Shown: positions 53,636 through 62,765 of the stretch, in pieces
How positions within the stretch are numbered: position 1 is the first letter of the stretch
How the letters are laid out: each line of letters starts with the position of its first letter
NCBI GenBank assembly: GCA_947258435.1
Contig: CAMYID010000014.1
Location: forward strand, 1-64,000
DNA: 64,000 nt
Direction of reading: 5' to 3'
Source of the DNA: an uncultured Alphaproteobacteria bacterium
GTDB lineage: Bacteria > Pseudomonadota > Alphaproteobacteria > UBA11222
The notes under the pieces: generated by a model
Databases searched by the model: none
Told to the model about the DNA's origin: nothing
The model's input: the letters and a program-made list of their open reading frames with translations, nothing else
Program-made: the position numbers and the translations under genes

Positions 53636-54505
53636 ATGACCGACAAACCGAAAAGAATCGCCTTTCAGGGGGAGCCTGGTGCCAATTCGCAAATGGCCTG
53701 CCAGGAGGCGCTCCCCGAACTTGAACCGATTGCCTGTCCGACATTCGAGGCAGCATTCGGTGCGGTTGAGGAAGGGCGCGCTGATCTGGCGATGATACCG
53801 ATCGAAAATTCAGTCTCGGGGCGGATCGCCGATATTCACCATTTGCTGCCCGAATCGGGGCTTTACATCATCGGCGAGCATTTCTTTCGGGTGCATCATC
53901 AGCTGATGGCGCCGCGCGGCGCGACCCTTGACGGTTTGAAGACGGTGCACAGCCAGCTGCCCGCCCTGGGGCAATGCCGCAAGCTGATCGCAGAGCTTGG
54001 GCTGACACCGGTTGCCGCCGCCGATACGGCGGGTTCGGCCCGCTATGTGGCGGAGCGGAATGACCTGACAGAGGCGGCATTGGCGACCAGTCTGGCGGCC
54101 GAGCTTTACGGGCTTGATGTATTGCGCGCGGATGTCGAGGATGCGGGGCATAACACGACCCGTTTTGTCATCATGTCGCCCACCCCAAAGGATGCGCCTG
54201 CCGGCCCTGAACCTGTGCTGACAAGTTTTGTGTTTCAGGTGCGCAATGTCCCGGCCGCCCTTTACAAGGCGATGGGCGGTTTTGCCACCAATGGCGTCAA
54301 TATGACCAAGCTTGAAAGTTACCAGCTCGACGGCTCTTTCAATGCGACGCAGTTTTATGCGGACATTGAAGGGCATCCGTCGGACCGGCTTGTGCGATTG
54401 GCGCTGGAGGAGCTGGAATTTTTCTCCGCTCATCTCAAGATCCTCGGCATTTATCCGGCACATAGCTACCGGCTTCAGCATAAGCGCAAGCAGACGGACA
54501 GCTGA
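53636..54505 (+). CDS. pheA: Prephenate dehydratase
   Basis: A 289-residue monofunctional prephenate dehydratase for phenylalanine synthesis. The catalytic domain begins RIAFQGEPGANSQMACQEAL, with PIENSVSGRIADIHHLL and the catalytic NTTRFVIM. The C-terminal ACT domain (TSFVFQVRNVPAALYKAMGG) has the phenylalanine-binding LESY region, so feedback inhibition is expected. No chorismate mutase domain is attached. The kdsB-pheA pair is common in alphaproteobacteria. Confidence 0.95.
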   Translation: MTDKPKRIAFQGEPGANSQMACQEALPELEPIACPTFEAAFGAVEEGRADLAMIPIENSVSGRIADIHHLLPESGLYIIGEHFFRVHHQLMAPRGATLDGLKTVHSQLPALGQCRKLIAELGLTPVAAADTAGSARYVAERNDLTEAALATSLAAELYGLDVLRADVEDAGHNTTRFVIMSPTPKDAPAGPEPVLTSFVFQVRNVPAALYKAMGGFATNGVNMTKLESYQLDGSFNATQFYADIEGHPSDRLVRLALEELEFFSAHLKILGIYPAHSYRLQHKRKQTDS

Positions 54506-54604
54506 TCGCCGCGCAATTTGATTGTGCATTGCACAACCGCGCGCGCCATGGCATTTATGCGCGCCGTGATGTGTGTGGATAGAGGCCGTATTTTGCCCAG
54601 AACG

Positions 54605-55462
54605 ATGAAATTTGACGATGTGCGCGACGAGCTGCAACTCGAGCAGCTTGACGCAAATTTATTCCGTGGCTGGAGCCCGCCGCGCCGCCGCGCGATTTTT
54701 GGCGGTCTGGTACTTGGCCAGTCACTGCGTGCTGCGGTCGGGACGATTGATCCCGTGCTGACGACACATTCGCTGCATTGCTATTTCCTGCGACCGGGCA
54801 ATGCCGAGATTCCGACGATCTACGAGGTGGATCGTATCCGCGACGGGCGTAGCTTCACGACCCGCAGGGTCGTGGCGATACAGGATGGCAAGGCCATTTT
54901 TTCCATGTCCGCTTCGTTTCAGGTGGCTGAAAAAGGGTTCGAGCATCAGGCACCGATGCCCGATGTTCCCGGTCCCGAAGAGCTGCCCAGCGAAGAGGAA
55001 CGCCGCAGGGAGGTTGCGGAACATCTGCCGGAAGAATTTCGCGAGTGGTTTTTGCAGGAGCAGCCGATCGATCTCAGACCCCTCGATCCGCCGAATTTTC
55101 TGGATGGCCAGAAATATGAGCCGGTGCAGCGCGCCTGGATCCGGTCGCGTGTGCAGTTGCCGGTCGACGATATTCACCTGCATCAATGTGTGCTGGCCTA
55201 TGCGTCGGATCTGACCTTGCTGGGCACAAGTTCCCGCCCGCACGGGGTCAGCTGGTTGATGGAGAACTTCCAAAGCGCAAGCCTTGACCATGCAATGTGG
55301 TTTCATCGCCCGTTCCGGGCCGATGAATGGCTGCTTTATGTGATGGATAGCCCCAGCGCCTCGAACGCACGTGGCTTCAACCGCGGCAGCATTTACACCC
55401 GCGATGGCGTTCTGGTCGCCTCGGTCGCGCAGGAAGGGCTGATCCGCTATCACGCCTCCTGA
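54605..55462 (+). CDS. tesB: Acyl-CoA thioesterase II
   Basis: A 285-residue double-hotdog thioesterase, the length of E. coli TesB. The first hotdog holds RRAIFGGLVLGQSLRAAVG and the second the catalytic Asp region (LAYASDLTLLGTSSRPHG), with SLDHAMWFHRPFRADEWLLY after it. It frees fatty acids from CoA. I use ATG 54605 because the conserved LEQLDANLFRGWSP follows shortly; the open frame begins at 54518. It is convergent with the antiporter gene. Confidence 0.93.
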   Translation: MKFDDVRDELQLEQLDANLFRGWSPPRRRAIFGGLVLGQSLRAAVGTIDPVLTTHSLHCYFLRPGNAEIPTIYEVDRIRDGRSFTTRRVVAIQDGKAIFSMSASFQVAEKGFEHQAPMPDVPGPEELPSEEERRREVAEHLPEEFREWFLQEQPIDLRPLDPPNFLDGQKYEPVQRAWIRSRVQLPVDDIHLHQCVLAYASDLTLLGTSSRPHGVSWLMENFQSASLDHAMWFHRPFRADEWLLYVMDSPSASNARGFNRGSIYTRDGVLVASVAQEGLIRYHAS

Positions 55463-55507
55463 CCCGGTTTCTTGCTGACCCGTATGCTACGTGAAGGGGG
55501 TGCAGGG

Positions 55508-57295
55508 TCAGCTGCGCTTCTGATCGGAAGCGGGTGCCCGGGTTTGGGTGCCTTGCTGGTCGGGCGATTCAGATTGCTGGAGACCGGCATATTGTTCGTC
55601 GCGGATCCTGTCGATCAGCGTATTGACCGCCTCCATCGGCGTGCCAAGTCCGTGCAGCACCTGGCCGGCCAGCGCCAGGCTTGATTCCAGCGTTTCAGGC
55701 ACGATGCCGGTCGCGCCAAGTTCTTCCAGTTCGCCCGAATGGCTGTTATCACGCGCACGCACATAGATCAGAATATCGGGCCAGCGTTCGCGGATTGTGC
55801 CGACCGCATGCTTTGTCATCTGCGGATTATCCAGGGTCAGTACGATGGCCGCCGCGTGATCCATGCCAAGCCGTTCCAGCACATCGGGGCGGCTTGCATC
55901 GCCGAAATAAACCGGCAGGCCGGCGCGCCGGCGGCGATAGGTTGCTGCCGCATCGAGGTCGAGCGCGACATAGGGAATTTTCTGATCGGTCAGCAATTGT
56001 GCAACAGTTTGGCCAACCCGCCCAAAGCCGGCGATCACCACATGCGCATTCATGTCGTTTTGTTTCGGCGCCAGCGCATCGGGTGCACGAACACCGGAAA
56101 AGCGTTGCTGCACCCATTTCGCGCAGATTTGCCCCAGCGGCATCATGAAAGGGGTGGTCGCCATGGACAGTGCGGCGACAATCAACATGAACTGACCGAC
56201 ATCGGGCGACAGGATACCGCCTGTCATGGCCGCGCCGACGATGACCAGGGCAAATTCGCCTGCTGTACCAAGCAGCAGGGCCGAACGGATTGCGGTTGGC
56301 CAGGGAACGCCAAACAGCCGGGCGGCGGGCACAAACAGCGTGGCCTTGATCACGATGAGCCCAAACACCGAAGCGCCGATCCAGAAAATTCTGTCGATGA
56401 CCATTAGGGCGTCGATTCCCATGCCGACACTGATGAAGAACAAGCCAAGCAGCAAACCCTTGAATGGCTGGATATCGATTTCGACCTGATGACGAAATTC
56501 GGTTTCCGCCAGAAGCAGCCCGGCAAGAAATGCGCCCAGTGCCATGGACAGGCCGGCCATTTCGGTGCCGATGGCGGTCGCCAGTATCGCGAGCAGGGTG
56601 AGGGCCATCAGCATTTCGGGGCTGCGCCCGCGCGCGACCAGCCGGAAAACCGGCCGCAGGGTCAGCCGCCCCAGTCCGAGGATCAGCGCAAATGCGATCG
56701 CGGCTTTGACAAGCGACAGACCAAGCGCGGCAAGGACCGATCCGCCATCGCCGGCAAAACTGTTTACAAGTACCAGCAGCGGGACCACGGCAAGGTCCTG
56801 AAACAGCAGAACAGCGAATGCGGTACGCCCGGTACGCGATGAAAATTCGCCCTTTTCCACCAATAGCTGGGTGACGATTGCGGTGGAGGACAGGGCAAGG
56901 CATATACCCAGAATGATTGCGGCTTCCGGGCTGTTGCCCCAGCCCCAGGCAATGAGACCGATCATGATTGCGGACAATCCGACTTGCGCGCCGCCCAACC
57001 CGAAAATCAGCCTGCCCATGGCGCGTAATCGCTCAAGCGAGAGTTCAAGCCCGATAATGAACAGCAGGAAGACGACACCCAGCTGGGCGAGCGCTGCCAC
57101 ACCATCCACATCGGAAATGATTCGCAGGCCGAACGGCCCGATCAGCGCGCCGACGAACAGATAGCCAAGCACAGGGCTTGCGCGCAGCCGTTGCAGCAGC
57201 GGCACGACAAGCACGGTTGCCAGCAGAAAGACCAGCACTTCCCGTAAATAGGGAACGGATGGGCCATGGCTGATCTGGGAATCGATAAGTTCCAT
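55508..57295 (-). CDS. Monovalent cation:proton antiporter, Kef/CPA2 type with RCK domain
   Basis: A 595-residue CPA2 protein. About 12 membrane helices (for example LLFIIGLELSLERLRAMGRL and LALSSTAIVTQLLVEKGEF) form the Na+/H+ exchanger domain. The C-terminal RCK/TrkA-N domain begins VVIAGFGRVGQTVAQLL (about residue 418) and binds nucleotide. It resembles KefB/KefC glutathione-gated potassium efflux, but no KefF/KefG partner is adjacent, so gating is unknown. The C-terminal tail is charged and probably unstructured. Confidence 0.92.
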   Translation of the reverse strand: MELIDSQISHGPSVPYLREVLVFLLATVLVVPLLQRLRASPVLGYLFVGALIGPFGLRIISDVDGVAALAQLGVVFLLFIIGLELSLERLRAMGRLIFGLGGAQVGLSAIMIGLIAWGWGNSPEAAIILGICLALSSTAIVTQLLVEKGEFSSRTGRTAFAVLLFQDLAVVPLLVLVNSFAGDGGSVLAALGLSLVKAAIAFALILGLGRLTLRPVFRLVARGRSPEMLMALTLLAILATAIGTEMAGLSMALGAFLAGLLLAETEFRHQVEIDIQPFKGLLLGLFFISVGMGIDALMVIDRIFWIGASVFGLIVIKATLFVPAARLFGVPWPTAIRSALLLGTAGEFALVIVGAAMTGGILSPDVGQFMLIVAALSMATTPFMMPLGQICAKWVQQRFSGVRAPDALAPKQNDMNAHVVIAGFGRVGQTVAQLLTDQKIPYVALDLDAAATYRRRRAGLPVYFGDASRPDVLERLGMDHAAAIVLTLDNPQMTKHAVGTIRERWPDILIYVRARDNSHSGELEELGATGIVPETLESSLALAGQVLHGLGTPMEAVNTLIDRIRDEQYAGLQQSESPDQQGTQTRAPASDQKRS

Positions 57296-57337
57296 GGCTG
57301 TTTACATACCCTATCGGGACAGGCTGGCGCGAGCGGC

Positions 57338-60300
57338 TTATTCCGCAGGCGTGCGCTGTGTGCGGCGTTTCAGCAATTGATCCGCCAGTCGGGCAAGTCT
57401 TCCTTCGCTCAGCCGTTGCGGCAATGCCAGCGCACAAGGCGTTACAAAAAGGGTCAGCAATGTTGCAAAGCCCAGCCCGAAAACCACGGCGGTGGCAAGT
57501 TGTGTCCACCAGAGCGATACCGGCGCCCGATAGGTAATGGTGCGGTCGAAGAAATCGATATTCAGCATCAGTACCATCGGCATCAGCCCGGCAACGGTTG
57601 TCGCAGTCGTCAGCAATACCGGCCGCAGCCTTTGTGCGCCGGTCCGGATTATCGCTTCATAGCGGCCAAAACCTTCACGCAGCAGATGCTGATAGGTATC
57701 GATCAGCACGATATTGTTGTTCACCACAATGCCGGCCAGGGCCACGATCCCGGTGCCTGTGAAAATCACGCTGAATGTCTGGTTCATCACCAGCATGCCC
57801 AGCAGCACGCCGACGGTGGACAGGATCACCGATGACAGAATCAGCACTGACTGGTAGAAGCTGTCAAACTGGGTGATCAGGATGATTGCCATCAGAAACA
57901 ATGCGGCACTGAATGCAATTACCAGGAAGCCGCCCGCCTCTTCCGCTTCTTCGTTTGCGCCGCGGAAACGGATTTTCACGCGCGGGTCGATGTCTGCTGT
58001 CTTCATCCATTCAGTGATTTCAGCGACTTTTTCACTTGGTAGATAGGCTTCCGTCGTATTCGCACGGATGGTCATAACCTGGGTGCCATCCACCCGTTCA
58101 ATGGTATCGGTTGCCGGTTGCGGTGTCCGCGTGACGAAATTCGTAATCGGGACAAGCCCGTCACGGGTTTGCACCCGTAACAGGTCAAGCTGCGACAAAC
58201 CCCGCTGGTCGCGCGGATAGCGGATGCGGATATCGACCTCCTCTTCCGCATCGTCAGGGCGGTATTCGCCGATCTTGATGCCGTTTGTCACCAATTGCAC
58301 AAGCGCGCCGACTGCGCTGACATTGGCGCCAAACCGGCCGGCCTGTTCGCGGTCGACCTTGATCTCCCATTCGATGCCGGGCAGCGGCCGGGTGTCGTCA
58401 ACCTCGATCAGCCCGTCTGTCTGGTTGATCATGTAATCGGAGAACTTTGCGATTGTTGGCGCCAGCAGTTCGGCATGCCGCGAGCCCAGCTCGATCTGTA
58501 CATCCTTGCCCGTGGGGGGACCGTCCTGACGCTTGATAACCTGTGTCTTGATCCCGGGTATGGTGCTTGTGCGCGCGCGAATTTCGTCAAGCACCTGTTT
58601 CATCGGGCGGTCGCGGGTGCGCCAGTCTTCAAGCTCGACACGCAGGATGCCGATACTGTCCTTGGGCGCACCTTCACGGTCGCCGCCGGTCGACCGGCCT
58701 GACTGCGCAAAAACCAGACGTACGCCATCCACCGAACGCGTGGCACGGTCGACTTCGAAAACCAGCGCACGCATTTCATCAGCCGACAGATTACCGCGCG
58801 CGGAAATATGTACGACGGCATTGTCGGATTCAGTATCGGCAAAGAATTCCACCCCGTTGCCGAACCTGCCATACAGCATGACAACCAGGACCAAAGTGGC
58901 GATTGCGGCCAGGATAACCATGCCGGGTACCGCGATCAGTCGCTGCAGAAGCCTTGCGTAAAAACCGGTAAAGCCGCGCAGTTCGGCAATATCGCCCTTC
59001 TCGGATGCGGCAAGGGCTTTCAGGGTTTCTGTATCGGCCCGGGCGACGCCGCCGAAACGCGACCCCAGAACCGGAAGGAAGATAAGCGCCATCAGCAGCG
59101 AGCCCGCCAGCACGAAAATCAATGTGATCGGCAGATAGCTCATGAACTTGCCCGACACGCCGGGCCAGAACAGCATCGGTACAAAGGCGGCAAGCGTCGT
59201 CGCCGTCGAAGAAACGATCGGCCAGAACATGCGTTTCGCCGCCAGGCTGTAAGCCTGATCGCGCCGCACGCCTTCGGCCATTTTCCGGTCCGCGAACTCC
59301 ACGACAACGATGGCACCATCCACCAGGATGCCGACAGCCAGGATCATCCCGAACATCACCATCATATTGACGGTCACCCCTGTCACCCCGAGCAAGGTGA
59401 AACCGATCAGAAAGGAGCTGGGGATTGCGATGCCTACCAGCGCGGCGGAGCGCAGCCCCAAAGCGGCAAGCACAACGATCATGACCAGCGCAATCGCGGT
59501 AATCACCGCCGATTCCAGACTGGACAGCATACCCAGCACCCATTTCGACGCGTCCGCCCCGTAATCGATTGTCATGCTGGGCGGCAGGTCGGATCTGTAA
59601 TTGTCGACGGTCGCGCGGACTTGATCTGCCGTTGTCAGAATATTGTGGCCGATACGCTTGGTGACCGCGATGGCGATGGAGGCTTCGCCATCAAGCTGTG
59701 CATAGCTGTCGGCATCTTTGAAAGTTCGGCGTATTTCGGTGATATCGTGCAGGGTTACGACGCTTTCGCCGTCGGTTTTGACCGGCAATTGCATGACATC
59801 GGCGGCGGTTTCGAACAGTCCGGGGACCTTGACCGCAAAGCGGCCCGCGCCGGTATCAAGTGCGCCCGCGGCAACCAGCCGGTTATTCAGCGTGACCGCG
59901 TTGATCAGCTCGGTTTGTGAAATATTATAGGATTCAAGTTTTGCCGGATCGACGATGACCTCAAGCAGTTCCTCCCGCTGGCCGACCATCCGCGCACCCA
60001 GCACAGAGGGGATCGCCTCCAGCTCATCCTGCAGCAGTTGCGCATGCCGCAGCAATTGCCGTTCGGGCGCGCTGCCTGACAACACCACGATCATGATCGG
60101 AAAGATACTGGTGTTGAACTCCATCACCGTCGGTTCTTCGCTGTCGTCGGGCAGATCCGGCTTGGCAAGGTCGACCTGTTCGCGCACGTCGCTGAGCGCG
60201 GTTTCCTGATCGAAGCTGACATCGAATTCCAGGATGATGCCGACATGGCCTTCGCTGGCAACCGAACGGATTTCCTCAAGCCCTTCGATCGAGCGCAGTT

Positions 60301-60511
60301 TGGCTTCCATCGGTTTGACGATCAGCCGGTCGGCATCTTCAGGGGAAATGCCCGGATGCGGCACCTGCACATAGACAAAGGGAATGGGAATGTCGGGGTC
60401 CGCTTCCTTCGGGATCGTCAGATAGGCGGATACGCCAAACAGAATGATCGCAAAAAGCGTTGTCAGTACGGTGCGTTGCCGCGCGAAAGCCGCATCAATC
60501 AGCGTATTCAC
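57338..60511 (-). CDS. RND efflux permease (AcrB-like family)
   Basis: A 1057-residue RND pump. It has 12 membrane helices and two large periplasmic loops. The start FARQRTVLTTLFAIILFGVS, porter sequence PKEADPDIPIPFVYVQVPHP, and the helix-4 motif GILVDGAIVVVEFADRKMAE are typical of drug or lipid RND pumps. The short two-gene operon overlaps the adaptor gene by 4 bp; no outer-membrane channel is encoded here. The substrate is unknown. Confidence 0.94.
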   Translation of the reverse strand: MNTLIDAAFARQRTVLTTLFAIILFGVSAYLTIPKEADPDIPIPFVYVQVPHPGISPEDADRLIVKPMEAKLRSIEGLEEIRSVASEGHVGIILEFDVSFDQETALSDVREQVDLAKPDLPDDSEEPTVMEFNTSIFPIMIVVLSGSAPERQLLRHAQLLQDELEAIPSVLGARMVGQREELLEVIVDPAKLESYNISQTELINAVTLNNRLVAAGALDTGAGRFAVKVPGLFETAADVMQLPVKTDGESVVTLHDITEIRRTFKDADSYAQLDGEASIAIAVTKRIGHNILTTADQVRATVDNYRSDLPPSMTIDYGADASKWVLGMLSSLESAVITAIALVMIVVLAALGLRSAALVGIAIPSSFLIGFTLLGVTGVTVNMMVMFGMILAVGILVDGAIVVVEFADRKMAEGVRRDQAYSLAAKRMFWPIVSSTATTLAAFVPMLFWPGVSGKFMSYLPITLIFVLAGSLLMALIFLPVLGSRFGGVARADTETLKALAASEKGDIAELRGFTGFYARLLQRLIAVPGMVILAAIATLVLVVMLYGRFGNGVEFFADTESDNAVVHISARGNLSADEMRALVFEVDRATRSVDGVRLVFAQSGRSTGGDREGAPKDSIGILRVELEDWRTRDRPMKQVLDEIRARTSTIPGIKTQVIKRQDGPPTGKDVQIELGSRHAELLAPTIAKFSDYMINQTDGLIEVDDTRPLPGIEWEIKVDREQAGRFGANVSAVGALVQLVTNGIKIGEYRPDDAEEEVDIRIRYPRDQRGLSQLDLLRVQTRDGLVPITNFVTRTPQPATDTIERVDGTQVMTIRANTTEAYLPSEKVAEITEWMKTADIDPRVKIRFRGANEEAEEAGGFLVIAFSAALFLMAIILITQFDSFYQSVLILSSVILSTVGVLLGMLVMNQTFSVIFTGTGIVALAGIVVNNNIVLIDTYQHLLREGFGRYEAIIRTGAQRLRPVLLTTATTVAGLMPMVLMLNIDFFDRTITYRAPVSLWWTQLATAVVFGLGFATLLTLFVTPCALALPQRLSEGRLARLADQLLKRRTQRTPAE

Positions 60512-61623
60512 GACGCATCTCCGACAGTGACCGGTTCGGTCGATATCGCAACCGGCAGACCGTCGATGACATATTCATGCCCCACCGTGATGATGCGCGC
60601 CTGTTCGGGGGGGCCGGTAATCCAGACTCCATCCTGCGTATCGGCGATAATTTCAACGGCGATGAAACGAACGATCCGGTTCGCATCGACCACGCGGATG
60701 CCGATTTCGCCCGCATCATTCAGTGTAAGCAGTGCGGGGGAGATAAAATGCGCCATAACCGGGTCCGCATGCACCGCGATTTCGGCTGTAACCCCGTCGC
60801 GCAGGCGAAAATCGGTATTGGGTATTTCAAGCTCAAGCCGGAATGTCCGGGTTTCGGGACTTGCCGATTTCCCGACAAAGCGGATTTCGCCCTGCACGGT
60901 TTCGCCGGTGATCAGCCGTGCGGTGCCGCGATCGCCGACCGCGAATTTGCCAACCTCACGCTCGGATACATGCCCGACAATCAGCATGGGATCGTCATCC
61001 ACCAGATGCGCGCAGACCGCCCCTTTTGCGATATAGTCGCCGATTTCGACGGGCAGTTCTTCAATAACGCCTTCGAACGGCGCGGTGATTTTTGTGTGGG
61101 CGATTTCGTTCTCCGCCCGTATCACCATGGCGCGCGCGGCATCGAGATTGGCGCGTGCCGCCGCTGTCTGGGTTTCGGAACGATGCCCTTTCTCGGCCAG
61201 TTCAGTCGCCGCGTCAAATTCAAGCTGACGGCTGCGCAGCAGTGCACGCGCTTCCCTCAGTGTGGCCGCACGGGCATCAATATCCAGCTTGCACACCGTT
61301 TCGCCCCCATTCACCCGCTTGCCCTTGGAGAACGGCAGATCTTGTACATAGCCGCTGGTCTGTGACCGCAGGGCGACCGTGCGATAGGCCTGGGTTTTGC
61401 CCCTTACAACGGAAACTGTGGCATGGGGGTGGGCGGTGAAATCCCGCACGCGTACCGGCACCCGGTTTTTCGCGTCGTTATGGGCCACTTGCGAAGAACT
61501 GCGGGCATCTGTTGCAGAAAGCGGCCCGTCCTGAGCCGGAGCGTCATTGCCGAACTGTCCTGACAAGAGCCACAATCCGATCAGGCCTGCTACCGCCACT
61601 GCGGAAAGATAGGTGCGCTTCAT
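60508..61623 (-). CDS. RND efflux periplasmic adaptor
   Basis: A 371-residue membrane-fusion protein. The N-terminal anchor (LSAVAVAGLIGLWLLSGQFG) is followed by a lipoyl half (VALRSQTSGYVQDLPFSKGK), a short hairpin (ATLREARALLRSRQLEFDAA) and the second lipoyl half ENEIAHTKITAPFEGVIEEL, then a beta-barrel. It connects the RND permease to an outer-membrane channel. It is the first gene of the operon, divergent from the TetR regulator. Confidence 0.93.
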   Translation of the reverse strand: MKRTYLSAVAVAGLIGLWLLSGQFGNDAPAQDGPLSATDARSSSQVAHNDAKNRVPVRVRDFTAHPHATVSVVRGKTQAYRTVALRSQTSGYVQDLPFSKGKRVNGGETVCKLDIDARAATLREARALLRSRQLEFDAATELAEKGHRSETQTAAARANLDAARAMVIRAENEIAHTKITAPFEGVIEELPVEIGDYIAKGAVCAHLVDDDPMLIVGHVSEREVGKFAVGDRGTARLITGETVQGEIRFVGKSASPETRTFRLELEIPNTDFRLRDGVTAEIAVHADPVMAHFISPALLTLNDAGEIGIRVVDANRIVRFIAVEIIADTQDGVWITGPPEQARIITVGHEYVIDGLPVAISTEPVTVGDAS

Positions 61624-61934
61624 AAAAAGTTCCTCAAGGGGCCTGTGGCACGGCAGGCGGAATTCCGGTTTTCAAATTCAGTGACCTTATATAGCCGCAC
61701 TGGGCACGGGTCCTGCAATGTCACCTGTCTCCAGTTAGCCCCGGTTTTGGCCGCGTCAATAGCCAGCCCGGCAGGATAGCGACTGTTTTCGCAAATTTCA
61801 CTATCAGTTGCTATTTAATACGGACTTGTTGATACGGGCTTGCCGCTGACGCTGCAGGCGAGGGCCGCAAAGCAGCGCGTGATGTGGATAATCGCATGGC
61901 CAAGTCCCTTGAACAGGAAGAAGAAACAGTGTTT

Positions 61935-61975
61935 ATGGACAATGTCAATATCAGACATATGGACAATGTCAATAT
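61935..61975. promoter_or_regulatory. Two identical 17-bp operator-like repeats at the TetR gene start
   Basis: ATGGACAATGTCAATAT occurs at 61935-61951 and again at 61959-61975 (24-bp spacing). Each contains the palindrome GACAATGTC. On the minus strand each gives TTGACATTGTC, so a -35-like TTGACA for the efflux operon is present twice. They also form the first codons of the TetR gene in the preferred reading. Auto-binding by the TetR protein is a reasonable guess. Confidence 0.55.
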
Positions 61976-62624
61976 GCCCGTTGGAAAAACCCCGTATCAC
62001 CACGGAGATTTGCGCGCAAACCTCGTTGAAATCGCAGTTTCATTCATTGAAAAGGACGGGGTATCGAAGCTAAGCCTGCGGCGGATCGCAAGCCAGGCGG
62101 GTGTCAGTCACAATGCGCCTTACATGCACTTTCCCAACAAGGATGCACTTCTGGAGGAGGTGGTCGCCCATGGTTTCGCGCAACTCCGCTCCGATATCGC
62201 CGCGGCAGGCGGACGCGAAACGCTGACCATTTCTGACTGGTACGAACGCGTGAAGCGGGGATTTCGCGCTTATGTCGCTTTCGCGCAACAGCATCCGAAC
62301 CTTTATGCCTTGATGCATGCACCTTTGCGGCGCGCGCGGTCTGACAAACAGCCCGAGCCTGGAAAACCGGACACCACCGCGCCGGGAAATGCCACGCTGC
62401 AAGGATTGGTCGCGACATTGGAGGCGGGCCAGAAACTGGGCACGGTCAGCACGGGGAACGCAAAAGAGATGGCGCTCTGGGTTTGGTCGACGCTTCACGG
62501 CCTGGCATCGCTCACGTCGGAAGATCGTTTGGCTTTTGAAGGCCGATCAAAAGAAGCGGTTTGCGCGACCGTGCTGGATAATCTTCTTCTGGCGCTGGGT
62601 CGCGCGCCTGCCGACCGGACATAG
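61935..62624 (+). CDS. TetR/AcrR family regulator of the RND efflux operon
   Basis: A 229-residue TetR protein. The HTH is KLSLRRIASQAGVSHNAPYM followed by HFPNKDALLEEVV. A ligand-binding helical domain (residues about 95-220) includes WYERVKRGFRAYVAFAQQHP and WVWSTLHGLASLTSEDRLAF, like the TetR_C_33/WHG groups. The start is uncertain: ATG 61935 has AGGAAGAAG 11 bases upstream, but GTG 61884, ATG 61896 and ATG 61974 are in frame. With 61935 the protein begins with a doubled peptide MDNVNIRHMDNVN. It is divergent from the efflux genes, which it probably represses. Confidence 0.88.
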   Translation: MDNVNIRHMDNVNMPVGKTPYHHGDLRANLVEIAVSFIEKDGVSKLSLRRIASQAGVSHNAPYMHFPNKDALLEEVVAHGFAQLRSDIAAAGGRETLTISDWYERVKRGFRAYVAFAQQHPNLYALMHAPLRRARSDKQPEPGKPDTTAPGNATLQGLVATLEAGQKLGTVSTGNAKEMALWVWSTLHGLASLTSEDRLAFEGRSKEAVCATVLDNLLLALGRAPADRT

Positions 62625-62765
62625 ACTGACCCATTCAGAGTTTCAGAAGTCACCTCCCCATATGGATGCCCGCTATGTTCCGGGCGGTACCTTCTGGAAG
62701 CTTGAGACCGGAACCGGCCCGATCCGATTGCTTCAGCCCGTACCCCTGCCCTGATCGAACCTATA

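Noticed and set aside
62662-62754. 30-codon frame between the TetR gene and uvrA
   Set aside because: Short, no clear ribosome site, no recognised family.
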